Positions 22,885 through 33,586 are shown, counted from the stretch's first letter. The stretch: 64,000 bases of DNA from Shewanella maritima (GCF_004295345.1 NZ_CP036200.1:1-64000); one strand, 5' to 3'. Made by a program: numbers and translations. Notes: a model not told the origin generated them from the letters alone.

Positions 22885-23225
22885 TTGGCTATCTCTATTT
22901 TCAAACCAACAACTTTCATCGTCATATCATATGTAATTAGGCTTGCATGAAAGCCAACAACCAACCCAATGCAGTGATTGATATTGCTAGGTAAAAAATA
23001 CAAACCCGTCATTACATCAGCAGACATGCCATTAATTGCAGCATTAAGCGCAGTAGAAAACGCCAACACAACCGCAGCTGTCGCAGTGGCCATGACAGCA
23101 AGTGCAGCAAGTATCACCCCGACTTTGACCGTTACTTTAGACAAAATCCATGTGACAGCTGAGGTAACAAAACCACCAATCATCGTTGCCAAAGCGGGTA
23201 AGCCTATAATTGCAGGTAACGGCAT
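22881..23225 (-). CDS. pVI-like minor coat protein (copy 2)
   Basis: Same 114-residue three-helix protein as at 16069-16413. Confidence 0.8.
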   Translation of the reverse strand: MPLPAIIGLPALATMIGGFVTSAVTWILSKVTVKVGVILAALAVMATATAAVVLAFSTALNAAINGMSADVMTGLYFLPSNINHCIGLVVGFHASLITYDMTMKVVGLKIEIAK

Positions 23226-24607
23226 TAGTTCTTACTCCTTGTAAATCGGTTACTAAACACATGGAAAATGTAAAACGCAGTGAGACCATAGAAGAACGTG
23301 GCCATGAGCGAGCGAACAATATCCGCAGCTGGACATATGTCTATTGCAAACAGACTAAAATCAATAGCAGTACAAGAACCAACCGGAGGGAAAATATTTT
23401 TTAAGACATCGAAAACGGAACCATCAAAAGCATCGAGATAACCATCAAAAAGACCATCTTCGTGCAGCTTTGCCTCTTCATCTAATGCAGCATTTAACTT
23501 GTCTGTGACGTCACCAACCATTGCGTCACCATCAGGCATAGGCGATTCATCAATCAACATACCTGCGGCCTCTTTCATACCGTTGATTAGACGCTCATAG
23601 TCAAGCACAAATGAGCCACCTGACCCGCCATTGTTACCACCGTTCTCACCACCATTATCATCACAGTTTTCACCTGTACATGGTTCGGGGTCTGGGTCGG
23701 GCTCTTCCTCTTTGGCTTTACAAGTCGGTGATTCGGGATTTTTAGTGCAGTCCAATTCTGGCGGTTCGCAGCCCTCGCCTGTGCATGGCGTTTCACGAAA
23801 GCAAACAAATTGATTATTCACATAACCACAACCATCAGCACAAACGCCTTGCGCATTACACTCGACAGATGGGTCGGCGCTACACATGAAACCAGTACCA
23901 TTAGCAACACACTGTTCGTCACCCGGTTGCTGTTGATTAGCATCGGGGTCATAATCTGGCACATCACTATCGCCAAAACAGTTAATTTCTAAGTCTGGCT
24001 CGTAGTAATGCCATTCGCCATTAGACACCATCTGAAAGCCACAGCTGGCACCGTTATTATCGTTAGTAACACAGACCTGTAATGACGTATTACCCGCCAT
24101 TGGCATAACCGTGCCATCGGTGGCAAGTGAACCGCAATTTGATGCGCTATCTAACTCATTAGGTTCATAACAACGGTCAATTTCACCATCGCCAGTTGAA
24201 TCGTAACTATAGGAATAATTCGGGTTTGTTTCAGGGGGGCATGAGCTTTCTGATATATCTTCTTGTTTGAATGCGTGACCGACTTTTTGGTCATACTTCC
24301 ACGTCCCATCTGACCATGTAACAGCGCAATGCCAAAAGACTTCATTGGGTGTACTTGTATTTGCAGTACATTCGCCCCAAGAATCGCCCCACAAGTTAAT
24401 TGAGTTTTTACCTTGGTCGCGACACGCCTCTAAATCCATGATTTTCGCAGGAAACGAATTAAATGCGCCACAAAGCCATTGCTCGGTAATATCTTTCTGT
24501 GGCGATTCATAACTCGCAGTATCATAAATCGTTGTCGCCTGTACTATAGACGACAAAAGGGCTGAAATCAGCCCGAGAACTAATAACAGCCCTTTCATCA
24601 TTACCAC
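23225..24607 (-). CDS. pIII-like adsorption protein, intact (copy 2)
   Basis: 460 residues in one frame thanks to a 6-base C-run on the coding strand (plus-strand G at 24234-24239). Domains: signal peptide about 1-24; first Cys-containing domain to about 124; Cys/Asp-rich domain with the calcium-loop-like DSTGDGEID at about 138-146. Then come Cys-pair repeats (CTGEGCEPPE, CTGENCDDNG), a Gly/Asn linker near 325-335, a helical domain, and a membrane helix near 430-452 followed by a short basic cytosolic tail. Function by analogy: receptor binding, and virion release at the end of assembly. No close family named. Confidence 0.85.
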   Translation of the reverse strand: MVMMKGLLLVLGLISALLSSIVQATTIYDTASYESPQKDITEQWLCGAFNSFPAKIMDLEACRDQGKNSINLWGDSWGECTANTSTPNEVFWHCAVTWSDGTWKYDQKVGHAFKQEDISESSCPPETNPNYSYSYDSTGDGEIDRCYEPNELDSASNCGSLATDGTVMPMAGNTSLQVCVTNDNNGASCGFQMVSNGEWHYYEPDLEINCFGDSDVPDYDPDANQQQPGDEQCVANGTGFMCSADPSVECNAQGVCADGCGYVNNQFVCFRETPCTGEGCEPPELDCTKNPESPTCKAKEEEPDPDPEPCTGENCDDNGGENGGNNGGSGGSFVLDYERLINGMKEAAGMLIDESPMPDGDAMVGDVTDKLNAALDEEAKLHEDGLFDGYLDAFDGSVFDVLKNIFPPVGSCTAIDFSLFAIDICPAADIVRSLMATFFYGLTAFYIFHVFSNRFTRSKN

Positions 24608-24610
24608 CTA

Positions 24611-24817
24611 TTAAGTTGAGCGACCTAGGAACTTCTTCGCTAGCTTCATAATAAGCAGTGGCTTTTGGATTGCTAAGAACAGCACCATAGCCGCAGCAGC
24701 AAACAGACCTACAGTGACACCAATTTCCGTGAAGATTTCAGTGCCATCGGTATTAGCCATTGCTGACCCCATAAAACCAACCATCAAAATGGTTGCTGCA
24801 GTTGCTTTTTTAAACAT
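24611..24817 (-). CDS. Major coat protein, pVIII-like (copy 2)
   Basis: Same as at 17798-18004. Confidence 0.87.
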   Translation of the reverse strand: MFKKATAATILMVGFMGSAMANTDGTEIFTEIGVTVGLFAAAAMVLFLAIQKPLLIMKLAKKFLGRST

Positions 24818-24827
24818 ACATATTTCC

Positions 24828-24977
24828 TTATGTAGACACACCTAAAAACACGCGTAATGCGTATTGCTTCATACCAAGCGCAAAACCAATACATGCTATA
24901 CAGAGGTAATAGCTTGCGCTGGCAAGTACAATGCCTTTATCTACCAAGCCCCAAAAATCGTGTTCGATTATTTCCAT
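24828..24977 (-). CDS. 49-residue minor coat candidate (copy 2)
   Basis: Same as at 18015-18164. Confidence 0.6.
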   Translation of the reverse strand: MEIIEHDFWGLVDKGIVLASASYYLCIACIGFALGMKQYALRVFLGVST

Positions 24978-25072
24978 GACTGACCTATTCCATACGAAAT
25001 CAGAAAAGTGAGAATCGATGTAAAACCGATAAACAGTGATATAGAGAGCGTTAAAAACGTACTAATATCCAT
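24968..25072 (-). CDS. 34-residue pVII/pIX-like protein (copy 2)
   Basis: Same as at 18155-18259. Confidence 0.62.
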   Translation of the reverse strand: MDISTFLTLSISLFIGFTSILTFLISYGIGQSWK

Positions 25073-25175
25073 GCTTTCTACGACCCTTGCAGCTGTAATA
25101 GATAACAGCAAATGTAAAAAGGCCACCGAACGCAAAGCTAGTGACAGAGAGAAAAATCGCGTCCAGTGGCAACAT
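25062..25175 (-). CDS. 37-residue pVII/pIX-like protein (copy 2)
   Basis: Same as at 18249-18362. Confidence 0.62.
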   Translation of the reverse strand: MLPLDAIFLSVTSFAFGGLFTFAVIYYSCKGRRKHGY

Positions 25176-25177
25176 AT

Positions 25178-25333
25178 CTAGACCTTTAAGGCTGATTTGA
25201 CAGCCTTTGCAAGTTTTGTTTGTGGATACCCAAAGTAAGATAAATCAGCAAAATCAACGTTCGTTTTCTGCGTAGATTCAAAGCGAATTACCTCACCAGA
25301 CTTGCTTTTGACATAAACAGTTAACATCGTCAT
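25178..25333 (-). CDS. 51-residue unknown protein (copy 2)
   Basis: Same as at 18365-18520. Confidence 0.6.
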   Translation of the reverse strand: MTMLTVYVKSKSGEVIRFESTQKTNVDFADLSYFGYPQTKLAKAVKSALKV

Positions 25334-25684
25334 TTATGCCGCCTTAACAGACTTGCGTACTTCACCGTACGGGTCTGCTAAATTTGCATCGATAATCTTT
25401 GAATCACGCTGGAAGTTGTATTCAACATTCACGCGACCATTGAACTCATTACCCGAAGCCCAAACTTCAACATAGACTTCCTTACCAACAAGCGGTGCTG
25501 CCATGCGCTCAACTTCTGCGCGTGTTTGGTCGTTGTATCGAACGTCAACAATACGTTTCTCTGGTTGACCATATTTGTTGGTGAAACTTGAAGAAATGCC
25601 GAGGTTATAACCGTAAACTTTGCCAGCCTTGCTGGTCAGCGTTTGGAAACCCTCTACGACACCTTGAACGAATAACTTAGCCAT
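25334..25684 (-). CDS. ssDNA-binding protein candidate (copy 2)
   Basis: Same as at 18521-18871. Confidence 0.7.
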   Translation of the reverse strand: MAKLFVQGVVEGFQTLTSKAGKVYGYNLGISSSFTNKYGQPEKRIVDVRYNDQTRAEVERMAAPLVGKEVYVEVWASGNEFNGRVNVEYNFQRDSKIIDANLADPYGEVRKSVKAA

Positions 25685-25686
25685 AA

Positions 25687-26775
25687 TTAAGACACCTTTT
25701 TTAGTACATAACCCACATGGGTTTTATCGGAAGTTGGATCTAAAACAAGACCCTCATTAAAAGCCCAAGCAGGCGTTGATACAGGCTTGGCCTCAAGAAC
25801 TTTAAGAAGTGGTACAACGTTGGTTTGATTCGGTTGGTCACATGACATATTGATGTCAATGTCATGCTCTAATAATTCTTTGCGTTGACGATAAAAAGTC
25901 GTTCGAGGAAGCAACGTTTTCAAGTCATGGCCTTGCGTCCAAAGCATATAAGTTGATTGCAATTTGCGCGGCAAATTAAGCGCTGAGCTATCTGTTAGTG
26001 TCACGTTCTTAGACATTTCAAGCCTCCCGAGATAGGCGTTGTATAATTCTTCAATTCGCTCGGGCGTTAAATCGGCACCCTGTTTTATTTCTAATTTGGC
26101 TAACTCCATACCACGGAGTACCAATTCAATCCTGAGCTTTGACTCAGCCCATTTAGGTATTTTTGTATTTTTAAGTTCATCGGGTAATTGGTGTTTTTTA
26201 CCCGAGTTGATTTCGTCATATTTGCAGTAGGCTTTAATTGCCCAACGGCGTGAATTCTGACCCCAATAAACAGTGCCACCCTTGCTAGTTGGGCGACCAT
26301 GACGGGTTTTAGATTTAAGCTCGGCAGCTTTCAACCAGCTACGAACAGAAAGAAGATTGTCGAGTTCAAACGACTCATTAATATCAATGCGAGTAATACG
26401 ATAGTGACCACGTTGAACAGCCCAAAATTCTTGGTCTGTGTAGTCAATTTGGAGATAGCCCGTGATTACCTTGAACGTGCGAGATACAAGCGGTAGTAAA
26501 TGATTAATGCCAAAGACATTGTGACCTTGCGTGAACTTTGACGGGTTACCGTCAATTTGAAGATGTGTCGCTTTGCCCTGCCCGTTCGAACCTAACGAAC
26601 GAATAGATATTGAAGATTCATAAGACCCTGCTTGAATGCGATTTCTGCAAACTGTTTCATACTCGATTTCACCGTCAGCCTTGACCTTGATAAAGCGGTC
26701 AGATGCTATCGGTTCATGCTCAAGCGCGATTTCTACAGTAGCCCAATCAATCATGCTTACGTCGTCCTGTGACAT
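25687..26775 (-). CDS. Replication initiator (copy 2)
   Basis: Same as at 18874-19962. Confidence 0.88.
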   Translation of the reverse strand: MSQDDVSMIDWATVEIALEHEPIASDRFIKVKADGEIEYETVCRNRIQAGSYESSISIRSLGSNGQGKATHLQIDGNPSKFTQGHNVFGINHLLPLVSRTFKVITGYLQIDYTDQEFWAVQRGHYRITRIDINESFELDNLLSVRSWLKAAELKSKTRHGRPTSKGGTVYWGQNSRRWAIKAYCKYDEINSGKKHQLPDELKNTKIPKWAESKLRIELVLRGMELAKLEIKQGADLTPERIEELYNAYLGRLEMSKNVTLTDSSALNLPRKLQSTYMLWTQGHDLKTLLPRTTFYRQRKELLEHDIDINMSCDQPNQTNVVPLLKVLEAKPVSTPAWAFNEGLVLDPTSDKTHVGYVLKKVS

Positions 26776-26893
26776 GTTACATATTACATTGGATGTAAAT
26801 GTATACGTGTTACATATAACATGTCAATAGTAACTTGTAACTTGTGACGTAATTCCTATGATCAGAGTACGACTAAACATTGTGTTAAAATAA

Positions 26894-27076
26894 ATGGCTA
26901 AATTAATATCAACGGTAAGAGTTAAACCAAAGCACGCAGAAGCGCTAAAGGAAAAGGCGTACGACCTAACGGTCGAAACAAAGGAAGTCGTATCTGAAGC
27001 AGAGATAATCCACTTCATTCTCGAAAGAGAAATAGAAAAAGTATCAGTGGAAGACTGGCTAAAAAAACAGGATTAG
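26894..27076 (+). CDS. Small rep-divergent regulator (copy 2)
   Basis: Same as at 20081-20263. Confidence 0.65.
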   Translation: MAKLISTVRVKPKHAEALKEKAYDLTVETKEVVSEAEIIHFILEREIEKVSVEDWLKKQD

Positions 27077-27290
27077 TCCCACGAATGGGACAAAAGTGCA
27101 GTATTACAGGTACTGCACTTTTTCTTCGTACCCCAAAACATGGTTTTGCCTACGGCCGTTAAACTTCGTTTGGAGTCCATAACGTGATCGTTAAAAGAGT
27201 CTGGCAGAGCGAAAAACTACAGCTGCAAAAAGCGCAGCAGCTTACAAGCGCCCGCTCCGCTCAGCATCAAACCTACGGTTTAATAATCCC

Positions 27291-27659
27291 TTAATCATCG
27301 AAACCAACCCAATCTTCGTTATCCTCCATAGAATCAATAAGTTCATCAGTGGGACTTAAAAGATGAGCGTTAGCAGTCTTAAAGTTATCAATAAGAGTAA
27401 CGGAATTAATTGCAGCTCGTTGATTAGTTAACGCAAACGCTAAAAGAAAAGCGCTATCTTGGCCAAGTTCGAGCGCGGCCGTCTCGGCCATAGACGTTAA
27501 GTTACGTAAAGATGCTTCATTATGTTGCTTATAGCATTTGATTAAAGACTTAACTGCATGCTCAGCACCAAGAGGAACGCGAACGCCTTTAGTCGGTTCG
27601 GCAACCTTAGAACCTTTAGGGCGACCAGCACCCTTTCTTACGCCACCATGATTAGACAT
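27291..27659 (-). CDS. GRPKGS-motif phage protein (copy 2)
   Basis: Same as at 20478-20846. Confidence 0.65.
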   Translation of the reverse strand: MSNHGGVRKGAGRPKGSKVAEPTKGVRVPLGAEHAVKSLIKCYKQHNEASLRNLTSMAETAALELGQDSAFLLAFALTNQRAAINSVTLIDNFKTANAHLLSPTDELIDSMEDNEDWVGFDD

Positions 27660-27873
27660 GAAAAGTATCTCCAACAAACTTAACAATAGCCTTGCGAGCG
27701 TCTGTAGCGCTGATTTCGCGGTCACAGCGATAGCGTAGAGAGATATCAGAGTAAAAACCTGAAACAATCACTGTATCAGTACCCTTCTCCCAAAAGAACT
27801 CGATATCTTTGAAACTACAAAAAACGCAAGACTTAGTGTTTTCAACAAAGTTTAAATCAGATTGCTTAGCCAT
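27652..27873 (-). CDS. 73-residue unknown protein (copy 2)
   Basis: Same as at 20839-21060. Confidence 0.6.
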   Translation of the reverse strand: MAKQSDLNFVENTKSCVFCSFKDIEFFWEKGTDTVIVSGFYSDISLRYRCDREISATDARKAIVKFVGDTFHV

Positions 27874-28030
27874 AACGTTATCTCTCTTGATTGTTTGTAT
27901 ACATTTAATTATAGAGACTCTTGATTAATTGTCAACATTTAATCAATAGAAAACATGATTATTTGTATACTTTTTATCAATTATGGATACCCGTACATAA
28001 TAAAAAACCCACCGAATTGGCAGGGTTTGA

Positions 28031-28134
28031 ACTTCGCACAATGTGATTATGTTACGTGCGCTTTCAGCGGCCTACGCCACTGGCGATTATGCTACGGCAA
28101 ACACTCAACATAATCTGATTTTATTGTGCGCAGT
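28031..28134. other. Folded attP, copy 2/3 junction
   Basis: Same paired inverted dif-like sites as at 21219-21322. Confidence 0.8.
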
Positions 28135-28366
28135 TTTATATTGGCGCCAAAACAACAAAACCCATCATTAGATGGGTTCTGAAGAGATCTTTAGTTTGAC
28201 GAGCTGCATTGTTTACGCCAGTGACAAGGTTCTATGCCTACCATTCCATTTAAGTCAGTTACCATATACAGCTATAAGGCACTTAACCGATTCGCCCAGG
28301 TCATTTAGTTTAGCGACTCCGTATTGGTCAATTACAGTAGATCAGACAAAATAAATAATGTCAACG

Positions 28367-28394
28367 AATAAACATAAATTTCATTGTGCGCAGT
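28367..28394 (+). other. Internal dif-like site, copy 3
   Basis: Same sequence as the site at 14743-14770. Confidence 0.7.
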
Positions 28395-28507
28395 TAGCTC
28401 AATAAGTACTTGATACAACACGCTAGCAATAACAGCTTAAGCAAGATACTTACAAGCAGCTCTACAGCCTCTAGCGATAAACGTAAACCAGTGTCTTTGT
28501 TAGGCAT
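28394..28507 (-). CDS. 37-residue membrane peptide after Zot (copy 3)
   Basis: Same as the frame at 14770-14883. Confidence 0.55.
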   Translation of the reverse strand: MPNKDTGLRLSLEAVELLVSILLKLLLLACCIKYLLS

Positions 28508-28508
28508 A

Positions 28509-29695
28509 TCAATCCTTAAATGGAGCAAGAATTTTATCTAATGGTTGTTCGCCGCTTTCGCTAGGCGCAGAGACCTCACGGCTCTGAGCCGTCGCTTCAA
28601 TCGGTCGACCTGCATTGCATGTAATGTAAATGCTCTCAGAATCTTTAATTAAGTTAGCACGGCACTCATTAATGTAACGTACGCGATAGCCGTGATGCTC
28701 AGGATAAACAACAGCATTATTTGATTCGAACACATAATCAAAGCTTTTTGTTGATTTAACTGAAGCAGTAATAAACACACCATCAAGTGGGTGTTTGGGT
28801 TTCAATTCAGCAACCGACTCTTTTACAGACTCAGGAACGCTAGCACTCGCTTCAACTTCTTCAGCGGGTAAAAACATCCAAGACAATACACCCGCAACTA
28901 TTGCCCCAGTGAAAAAGGCCGGACGGTTCTTTTCGGGCGACCTGCTTGGTCTGACTCGTTAAATCTACGGGTCTGATGTTCGGTATCATTTGTATATCTC
29001 CCATATATGTACCAAGACGGCAACACAGTGCAAACGCCTTGAATGTCTGAATCCTTTTCAAATATTTGGCATGTATTGTATGCGTTATAAAGCTCAGCAC
29101 CTTGGTAATACCAAGTATCAACCGTATGCATACCAGCTGACGTTTTATATTTAACGTTACCCACGTGAACCTTAGGCGGCTTAATCTCTTTCTTGCCTAA
29201 TGCCTTAGACCATTCACCAAGAATGGGCATCTTCATACGGTCGGTACGCTGACAATAAACAACATGCTCACCAAGCGCATCCCTAGCCTGTTTATCTAGC
29301 ATTTCTTCATCTTGAACAATTAAAAGTACATGCCAACCTTGCTTGCGCAAGTGAACAACTTTTTTAACCATGTTGCCACGATCTGAATTGCGATAATCAC
29401 GCGAGTTAAGCCAAACAGCACCCTCATCAAGTACCATGAGCCCAGCTTCATCATCATTAAACTTGCCTTTTAAAACGCCGTCATAACCAACACCACACGC
29501 ATCCAAATCATTAGCGGTTGGGTAATCAGGTACTCGCATTACACGAGCGCTCTTGTCGTCTTTATCTGTGAGATACTCCATGAATAAATCCATGTTTGTC
29601 ACAATACGAGAACCGCGATCTAAATACATTTTGATTCTTGATACAGCAATCAACGATTTACCACCGCCAAGAACGCCCGTTACGATATAAATCAT
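28509..29695 (-). pseudogene. zot: Zot-like gene with frameshift (copy 3)
   Basis: Loss of one G near 28935 splits the frame just before the membrane helix, giving 28898-29695 (ATPase domain) and 28509-28886 (tail). Homopolymer position makes a sequencing error likely. Confidence 0.85.
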
Positions 29696-30036
29696 TTGGC
29701 TATCTCTATTTTCAAACCAACAACTTTCATCGTCATATCATATGTAATTAGGCTTGCATGAAAGCCAACAACCAACCCAATGCAGTGATTGATATTGCTA
29801 GGTAAAAAATACAAACCCGTCATTACATCAGCAGACATGCCATTAATTGCAGCATTAAGCGCAGTAGAAAACGCCAACACAACCGCAGCTGTCGCAGTGG
29901 CCATGACAGCAAGTGCAGCAAGTATCACCCCGACTTTGACCGTTACTTTAGACAAAATCCATGTGACAGCTGAGGTAACAAAACCACCAATCATCGTTGC
30001 CAAAGCGGGTAAGCCTATAATTGCAGGTAACGGCAT
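29692..30036 (-). CDS. pVI-like minor coat protein (copy 3)
   Basis: Same as at 16069-16413. Confidence 0.8.
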   Translation of the reverse strand: MPLPAIIGLPALATMIGGFVTSAVTWILSKVTVKVGVILAALAVMATATAAVVLAFSTALNAAINGMSADVMTGLYFLPSNINHCIGLVVGFHASLITYDMTMKVVGLKIEIAK

Positions 30037-31418
30037 TAGTTCTTACTCCTTGTAAATCGGTTACTAAACACATGGAAAATGTAAAACGCAGTGAGACCAT
30101 AGAAGAACGTGGCCATGAGCGAGCGAACAATATCCGCAGCTGGACATATGTCTATTGCAAACAGACTAAAATCAATAGCAGTACAAGAACCAACCGGAGG
30201 GAAAATATTTTTTAAGACATCGAAAACGGAACCATCAAAAGCATCGAGATAACCATCAAAAAGACCATCTTCGTGCAGCTTTGCCTCTTCATCTAATGCA
30301 GCATTTAACTTGTCTGTGACGTCACCAACCATTGCGTCACCATCAGGCATAGGCGATTCATCAATCAACATACCTGCGGCCTCTTTCATACCGTTGATTA
30401 GACGCTCATAGTCAAGCACAAATGAGCCACCTGACCCGCCATTGTTACCACCGTTCTCACCACCATTATCATCACAGTTTTCACCTGTACATGGTTCGGG
30501 GTCTGGGTCGGGCTCTTCCTCTTTGGCTTTACAAGTCGGTGATTCGGGATTTTTAGTGCAGTCCAATTCTGGCGGTTCGCAGCCCTCGCCTGTGCATGGC
30601 GTTTCACGAAAGCAAACAAATTGATTATTCACATAACCACAACCATCAGCACAAACGCCTTGCGCATTACACTCGACAGATGGGTCGGCGCTACACATGA
30701 AACCAGTACCATTAGCAACACACTGTTCGTCACCCGGTTGCTGTTGATTAGCATCGGGGTCATAATCTGGCACATCACTATCGCCAAAACAGTTAATTTC
30801 TAAGTCTGGCTCGTAGTAATGCCATTCGCCATTAGACACCATCTGAAAGCCACAGCTGGCACCGTTATTATCGTTAGTAACACAGACCTGTAATGACGTA
30901 TTACCCGCCATTGGCATAACCGTGCCATCGGTGGCAAGTGAACCGCAATTTGATGCGCTATCTAACTCATTAGGTTCATAACAACGGTCAATTTCACCAT
31001 CGCCAGTTGAATCGTAACTATAGGAATAATTCGGGTTTGTTTCAGGGGGGCATGAGCTTTCTGATATATCTTCTTGTTTGAATGCGTGACCGACTTTTTG
31101 GTCATACTTCCACGTCCCATCTGACCATGTAACAGCGCAATGCCAAAAGACTTCATTGGGTGTACTTGTATTTGCAGTACATTCGCCCCAAGAATCGCCC
31201 CACAAGTTAATTGAGTTTTTACCTTGGTCGCGACACGCCTCTAAATCCATGATTTTCGCAGGAAACGAATTAAATGCGCCACAAAGCCATTGCTCGGTAA
31301 TATCTTTCTGTGGCGATTCATAACTCGCAGTATCATAAATCGTTGTCGCCTGTACTATAGACGACAAAAGGGCTGAAATCAGCCCGAGAACTAATAACAG
31401 CCCTTTCATCATTACCAC
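30036..31418 (-). CDS. pIII-like adsorption protein, intact (copy 3)
   Basis: Same 460-residue protein as at 23225-24607, with the 6-base C-run. Confidence 0.85.
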   Translation of the reverse strand: MVMMKGLLLVLGLISALLSSIVQATTIYDTASYESPQKDITEQWLCGAFNSFPAKIMDLEACRDQGKNSINLWGDSWGECTANTSTPNEVFWHCAVTWSDGTWKYDQKVGHAFKQEDISESSCPPETNPNYSYSYDSTGDGEIDRCYEPNELDSASNCGSLATDGTVMPMAGNTSLQVCVTNDNNGASCGFQMVSNGEWHYYEPDLEINCFGDSDVPDYDPDANQQQPGDEQCVANGTGFMCSADPSVECNAQGVCADGCGYVNNQFVCFRETPCTGEGCEPPELDCTKNPESPTCKAKEEEPDPDPEPCTGENCDDNGGENGGNNGGSGGSFVLDYERLINGMKEAAGMLIDESPMPDGDAMVGDVTDKLNAALDEEAKLHEDGLFDGYLDAFDGSVFDVLKNIFPPVGSCTAIDFSLFAIDICPAADIVRSLMATFFYGLTAFYIFHVFSNRFTRSKN

Positions 31419-31421
31419 CTA

Positions 31422-31628
31422 TTAAGTTGAGCGACCTAGGAACTTCTTCGCTAGCTTCATAATAAGCAGTGGCTTTTGGATTGCTAAGAACAGCACCATA
31501 GCCGCAGCAGCAAACAGACCTACAGTGACACCAATTTCCGTGAAGATTTCAGTGCCATCGGTATTAGCCATTGCTGACCCCATAAAACCAACCATCAAAA
31601 TGGTTGCTGCAGTTGCTTTTTTAAACAT
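31422..31628 (-). CDS. Major coat protein, pVIII-like (copy 3)
   Basis: Same as at 17798-18004. Confidence 0.87.
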   Translation of the reverse strand: MFKKATAATILMVGFMGSAMANTDGTEIFTEIGVTVGLFAAAAMVLFLAIQKPLLIMKLAKKFLGRST

Positions 31629-31638
31629 ACATATTTCC

Positions 31639-31788
31639 TTATGTAGACACACCTAAAAACACGCGTAATGCGTATTGCTTCATACCAAGCGCAAAACCAA
31701 TACATGCTATACAGAGGTAATAGCTTGCGCTGGCAAGTACAATGCCTTTATCTACCAAGCCCCAAAAATCGTGTTCGATTATTTCCAT
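31639..31788 (-). CDS. 49-residue minor coat candidate (copy 3)
   Basis: Same as at 18015-18164. Confidence 0.6.
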   Translation of the reverse strand: MEIIEHDFWGLVDKGIVLASASYYLCIACIGFALGMKQYALRVFLGVST

Positions 31789-31883
31789 GACTGACCTATT
31801 CCATACGAAATCAGAAAAGTGAGAATCGATGTAAAACCGATAAACAGTGATATAGAGAGCGTTAAAAACGTACTAATATCCAT
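31779..31883 (-). CDS. 34-residue pVII/pIX-like protein (copy 3)
   Basis: Same as at 18155-18259. Confidence 0.62.
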   Translation of the reverse strand: MDISTFLTLSISLFIGFTSILTFLISYGIGQSWK

Positions 31884-31986
31884 GCTTTCTACGACCCTTG
31901 CAGCTGTAATAGATAACAGCAAATGTAAAAAGGCCACCGAACGCAAAGCTAGTGACAGAGAGAAAAATCGCGTCCAGTGGCAACAT
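31873..31986 (-). CDS. 37-residue pVII/pIX-like protein (copy 3)
   Basis: Same as at 18249-18362. Confidence 0.62.
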   Translation of the reverse strand: MLPLDAIFLSVTSFAFGGLFTFAVIYYSCKGRRKHGY

Positions 31987-31988
31987 AT

Positions 31989-32144
31989 CTAGACCTTTAA
32001 GGCTGATTTGACAGCCTTTGCAAGTTTTGTTTGTGGATACCCAAAGTAAGATAAATCAGCAAAATCAACGTTCGTTTTCTGCGTAGATTCAAAGCGAATT
32101 ACCTCACCAGACTTGCTTTTGACATAAACAGTTAACATCGTCAT
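31989..32144 (-). CDS. 51-residue unknown protein (copy 3)
   Basis: Same as at 18365-18520. Confidence 0.6.
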   Translation of the reverse strand: MTMLTVYVKSKSGEVIRFESTQKTNVDFADLSYFGYPQTKLAKAVKSALKV

Positions 32145-32495
32145 TTATGCCGCCTTAACAGACTTGCGTACTTCACCGTACGGGTCTGCTAAATTTGCAT
32201 CGATAATCTTTGAATCACGCTGGAAGTTGTATTCAACATTCACGCGACCATTGAACTCATTACCCGAAGCCCAAACTTCAACATAGACTTCCTTACCAAC
32301 AAGCGGTGCTGCCATGCGCTCAACTTCTGCGCGTGTTTGGTCGTTGTATCGAACGTCAACAATACGTTTCTCTGGTTGACCATATTTGTTGGTGAAACTT
32401 GAAGAAATGCCGAGGTTATAACCGTAAACTTTGCCAGCCTTGCTGGTCAGCGTTTGGAAACCCTCTACGACACCTTGAACGAATAACTTAGCCAT
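32145..32495 (-). CDS. ssDNA-binding protein candidate (copy 3)
   Basis: Same as at 18521-18871. Confidence 0.7.
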   Translation of the reverse strand: MAKLFVQGVVEGFQTLTSKAGKVYGYNLGISSSFTNKYGQPEKRIVDVRYNDQTRAEVERMAAPLVGKEVYVEVWASGNEFNGRVNVEYNFQRDSKIIDANLADPYGEVRKSVKAA

Positions 32496-32497
32496 AA

Positions 32498-33586
32498 TTA
32501 AGACACCTTTTTTAGTACATAACCCACATGGGTTTTATCGGAAGTTGGATCTAAAACAAGACCCTCATTAAAAGCCCAAGCAGGCGTTGATACAGGCTTG
32601 GCCTCAAGAACTTTAAGAAGTGGTACAACGTTGGTTTGATTCGGTTGGTCACATGACATATTGATGTCAATGTCATGCTCTAATAATTCTTTGCGTTGAC
32701 GATAAAAAGTCGTTCGAGGAAGCAACGTTTTCAAGTCATGGCCTTGCGTCCAAAGCATATAAGTTGATTGCAATTTGCGCGGCAAATTAAGCGCTGAGCT
32801 ATCTGTTAGTGTCACGTTCTTAGACATTTCAAGCCTCCCGAGATAGGCGTTGTATAATTCTTCAATTCGCTCGGGCGTTAAATCGGCACCCTGTTTTATT
32901 TCTAATTTGGCTAACTCCATACCACGGAGTACCAATTCAATCCTGAGCTTTGACTCAGCCCATTTAGGTATTTTTGTATTTTTAAGTTCATCGGGTAATT
33001 GGTGTTTTTTACCCGAGTTGATTTCGTCATATTTGCAGTAGGCTTTAATTGCCCAACGGCGTGAATTCTGACCCCAATAAACAGTGCCACCCTTGCTAGT
33101 TGGGCGACCATGACGGGTTTTAGATTTAAGCTCGGCAGCTTTCAACCAGCTACGAACAGAAAGAAGATTGTCGAGTTCAAACGACTCATTAATATCAATG
33201 CGAGTAATACGATAGTGACCACGTTGAACAGCCCAAAATTCTTGGTCTGTGTAGTCAATTTGGAGATAGCCCGTGATTACCTTGAACGTGCGAGATACAA
33301 GCGGTAGTAAATGATTAATGCCAAAGACATTGTGACCTTGCGTGAACTTTGACGGGTTACCGTCAATTTGAAGATGTGTCGCTTTGCCCTGCCCGTTCGA
33401 ACCTAACGAACGAATAGATATTGAAGATTCATAAGACCCTGCTTGAATGCGATTTCTGCAAACTGTTTCATACTCGATTTCACCGTCAGCCTTGACCTTG
33501 ATAAAGCGGTCAGATGCTATCGGTTCATGCTCAAGCGCGATTTCTACAGTAGCCCAATCAATCATGCTTACGTCGTCCTGTGACAT
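32498..33586 (-). CDS. Replication initiator (copy 3)
   Basis: Same as at 18874-19962. Confidence 0.88.
   Translation of the reverse strand: MSQDDVSMIDWATVEIALEHEPIASDRFIKVKADGEIEYETVCRNRIQAGSYESSISIRSLGSNGQGKATHLQIDGNPSKFTQGHNVFGINHLLPLVSRTFKVITGYLQIDYTDQEFWAVQRGHYRITRIDINESFELDNLLSVRSWLKAAELKSKTRHGRPTSKGGTVYWGQNSRRWAIKAYCKYDEINSGKKHQLPDELKNTKIPKWAESKLRIELVLRGMELAKLEIKQGADLTPERIEELYNAYLGRLEMSKNVTLTDSSALNLPRKLQSTYMLWTQGHDLKTLLPRTTFYRQRKELLEHDIDINMSCDQPNQTNVVPLLKVLEAKPVSTPAWAFNEGLVLDPTSDKTHVGYVLKKVS

Larger units (their letters stand above)
21312..28123 (-). mobile_element. Inovirus prophage, tandem copy 2 (all genes intact)
   Basis: 6812 bp. Differs from copy 1 by one extra G at 24234-24239, which restores pIII, and one missing C in the right-end terminator near 28010. 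Best reference for the phage. Confidence 0.93.
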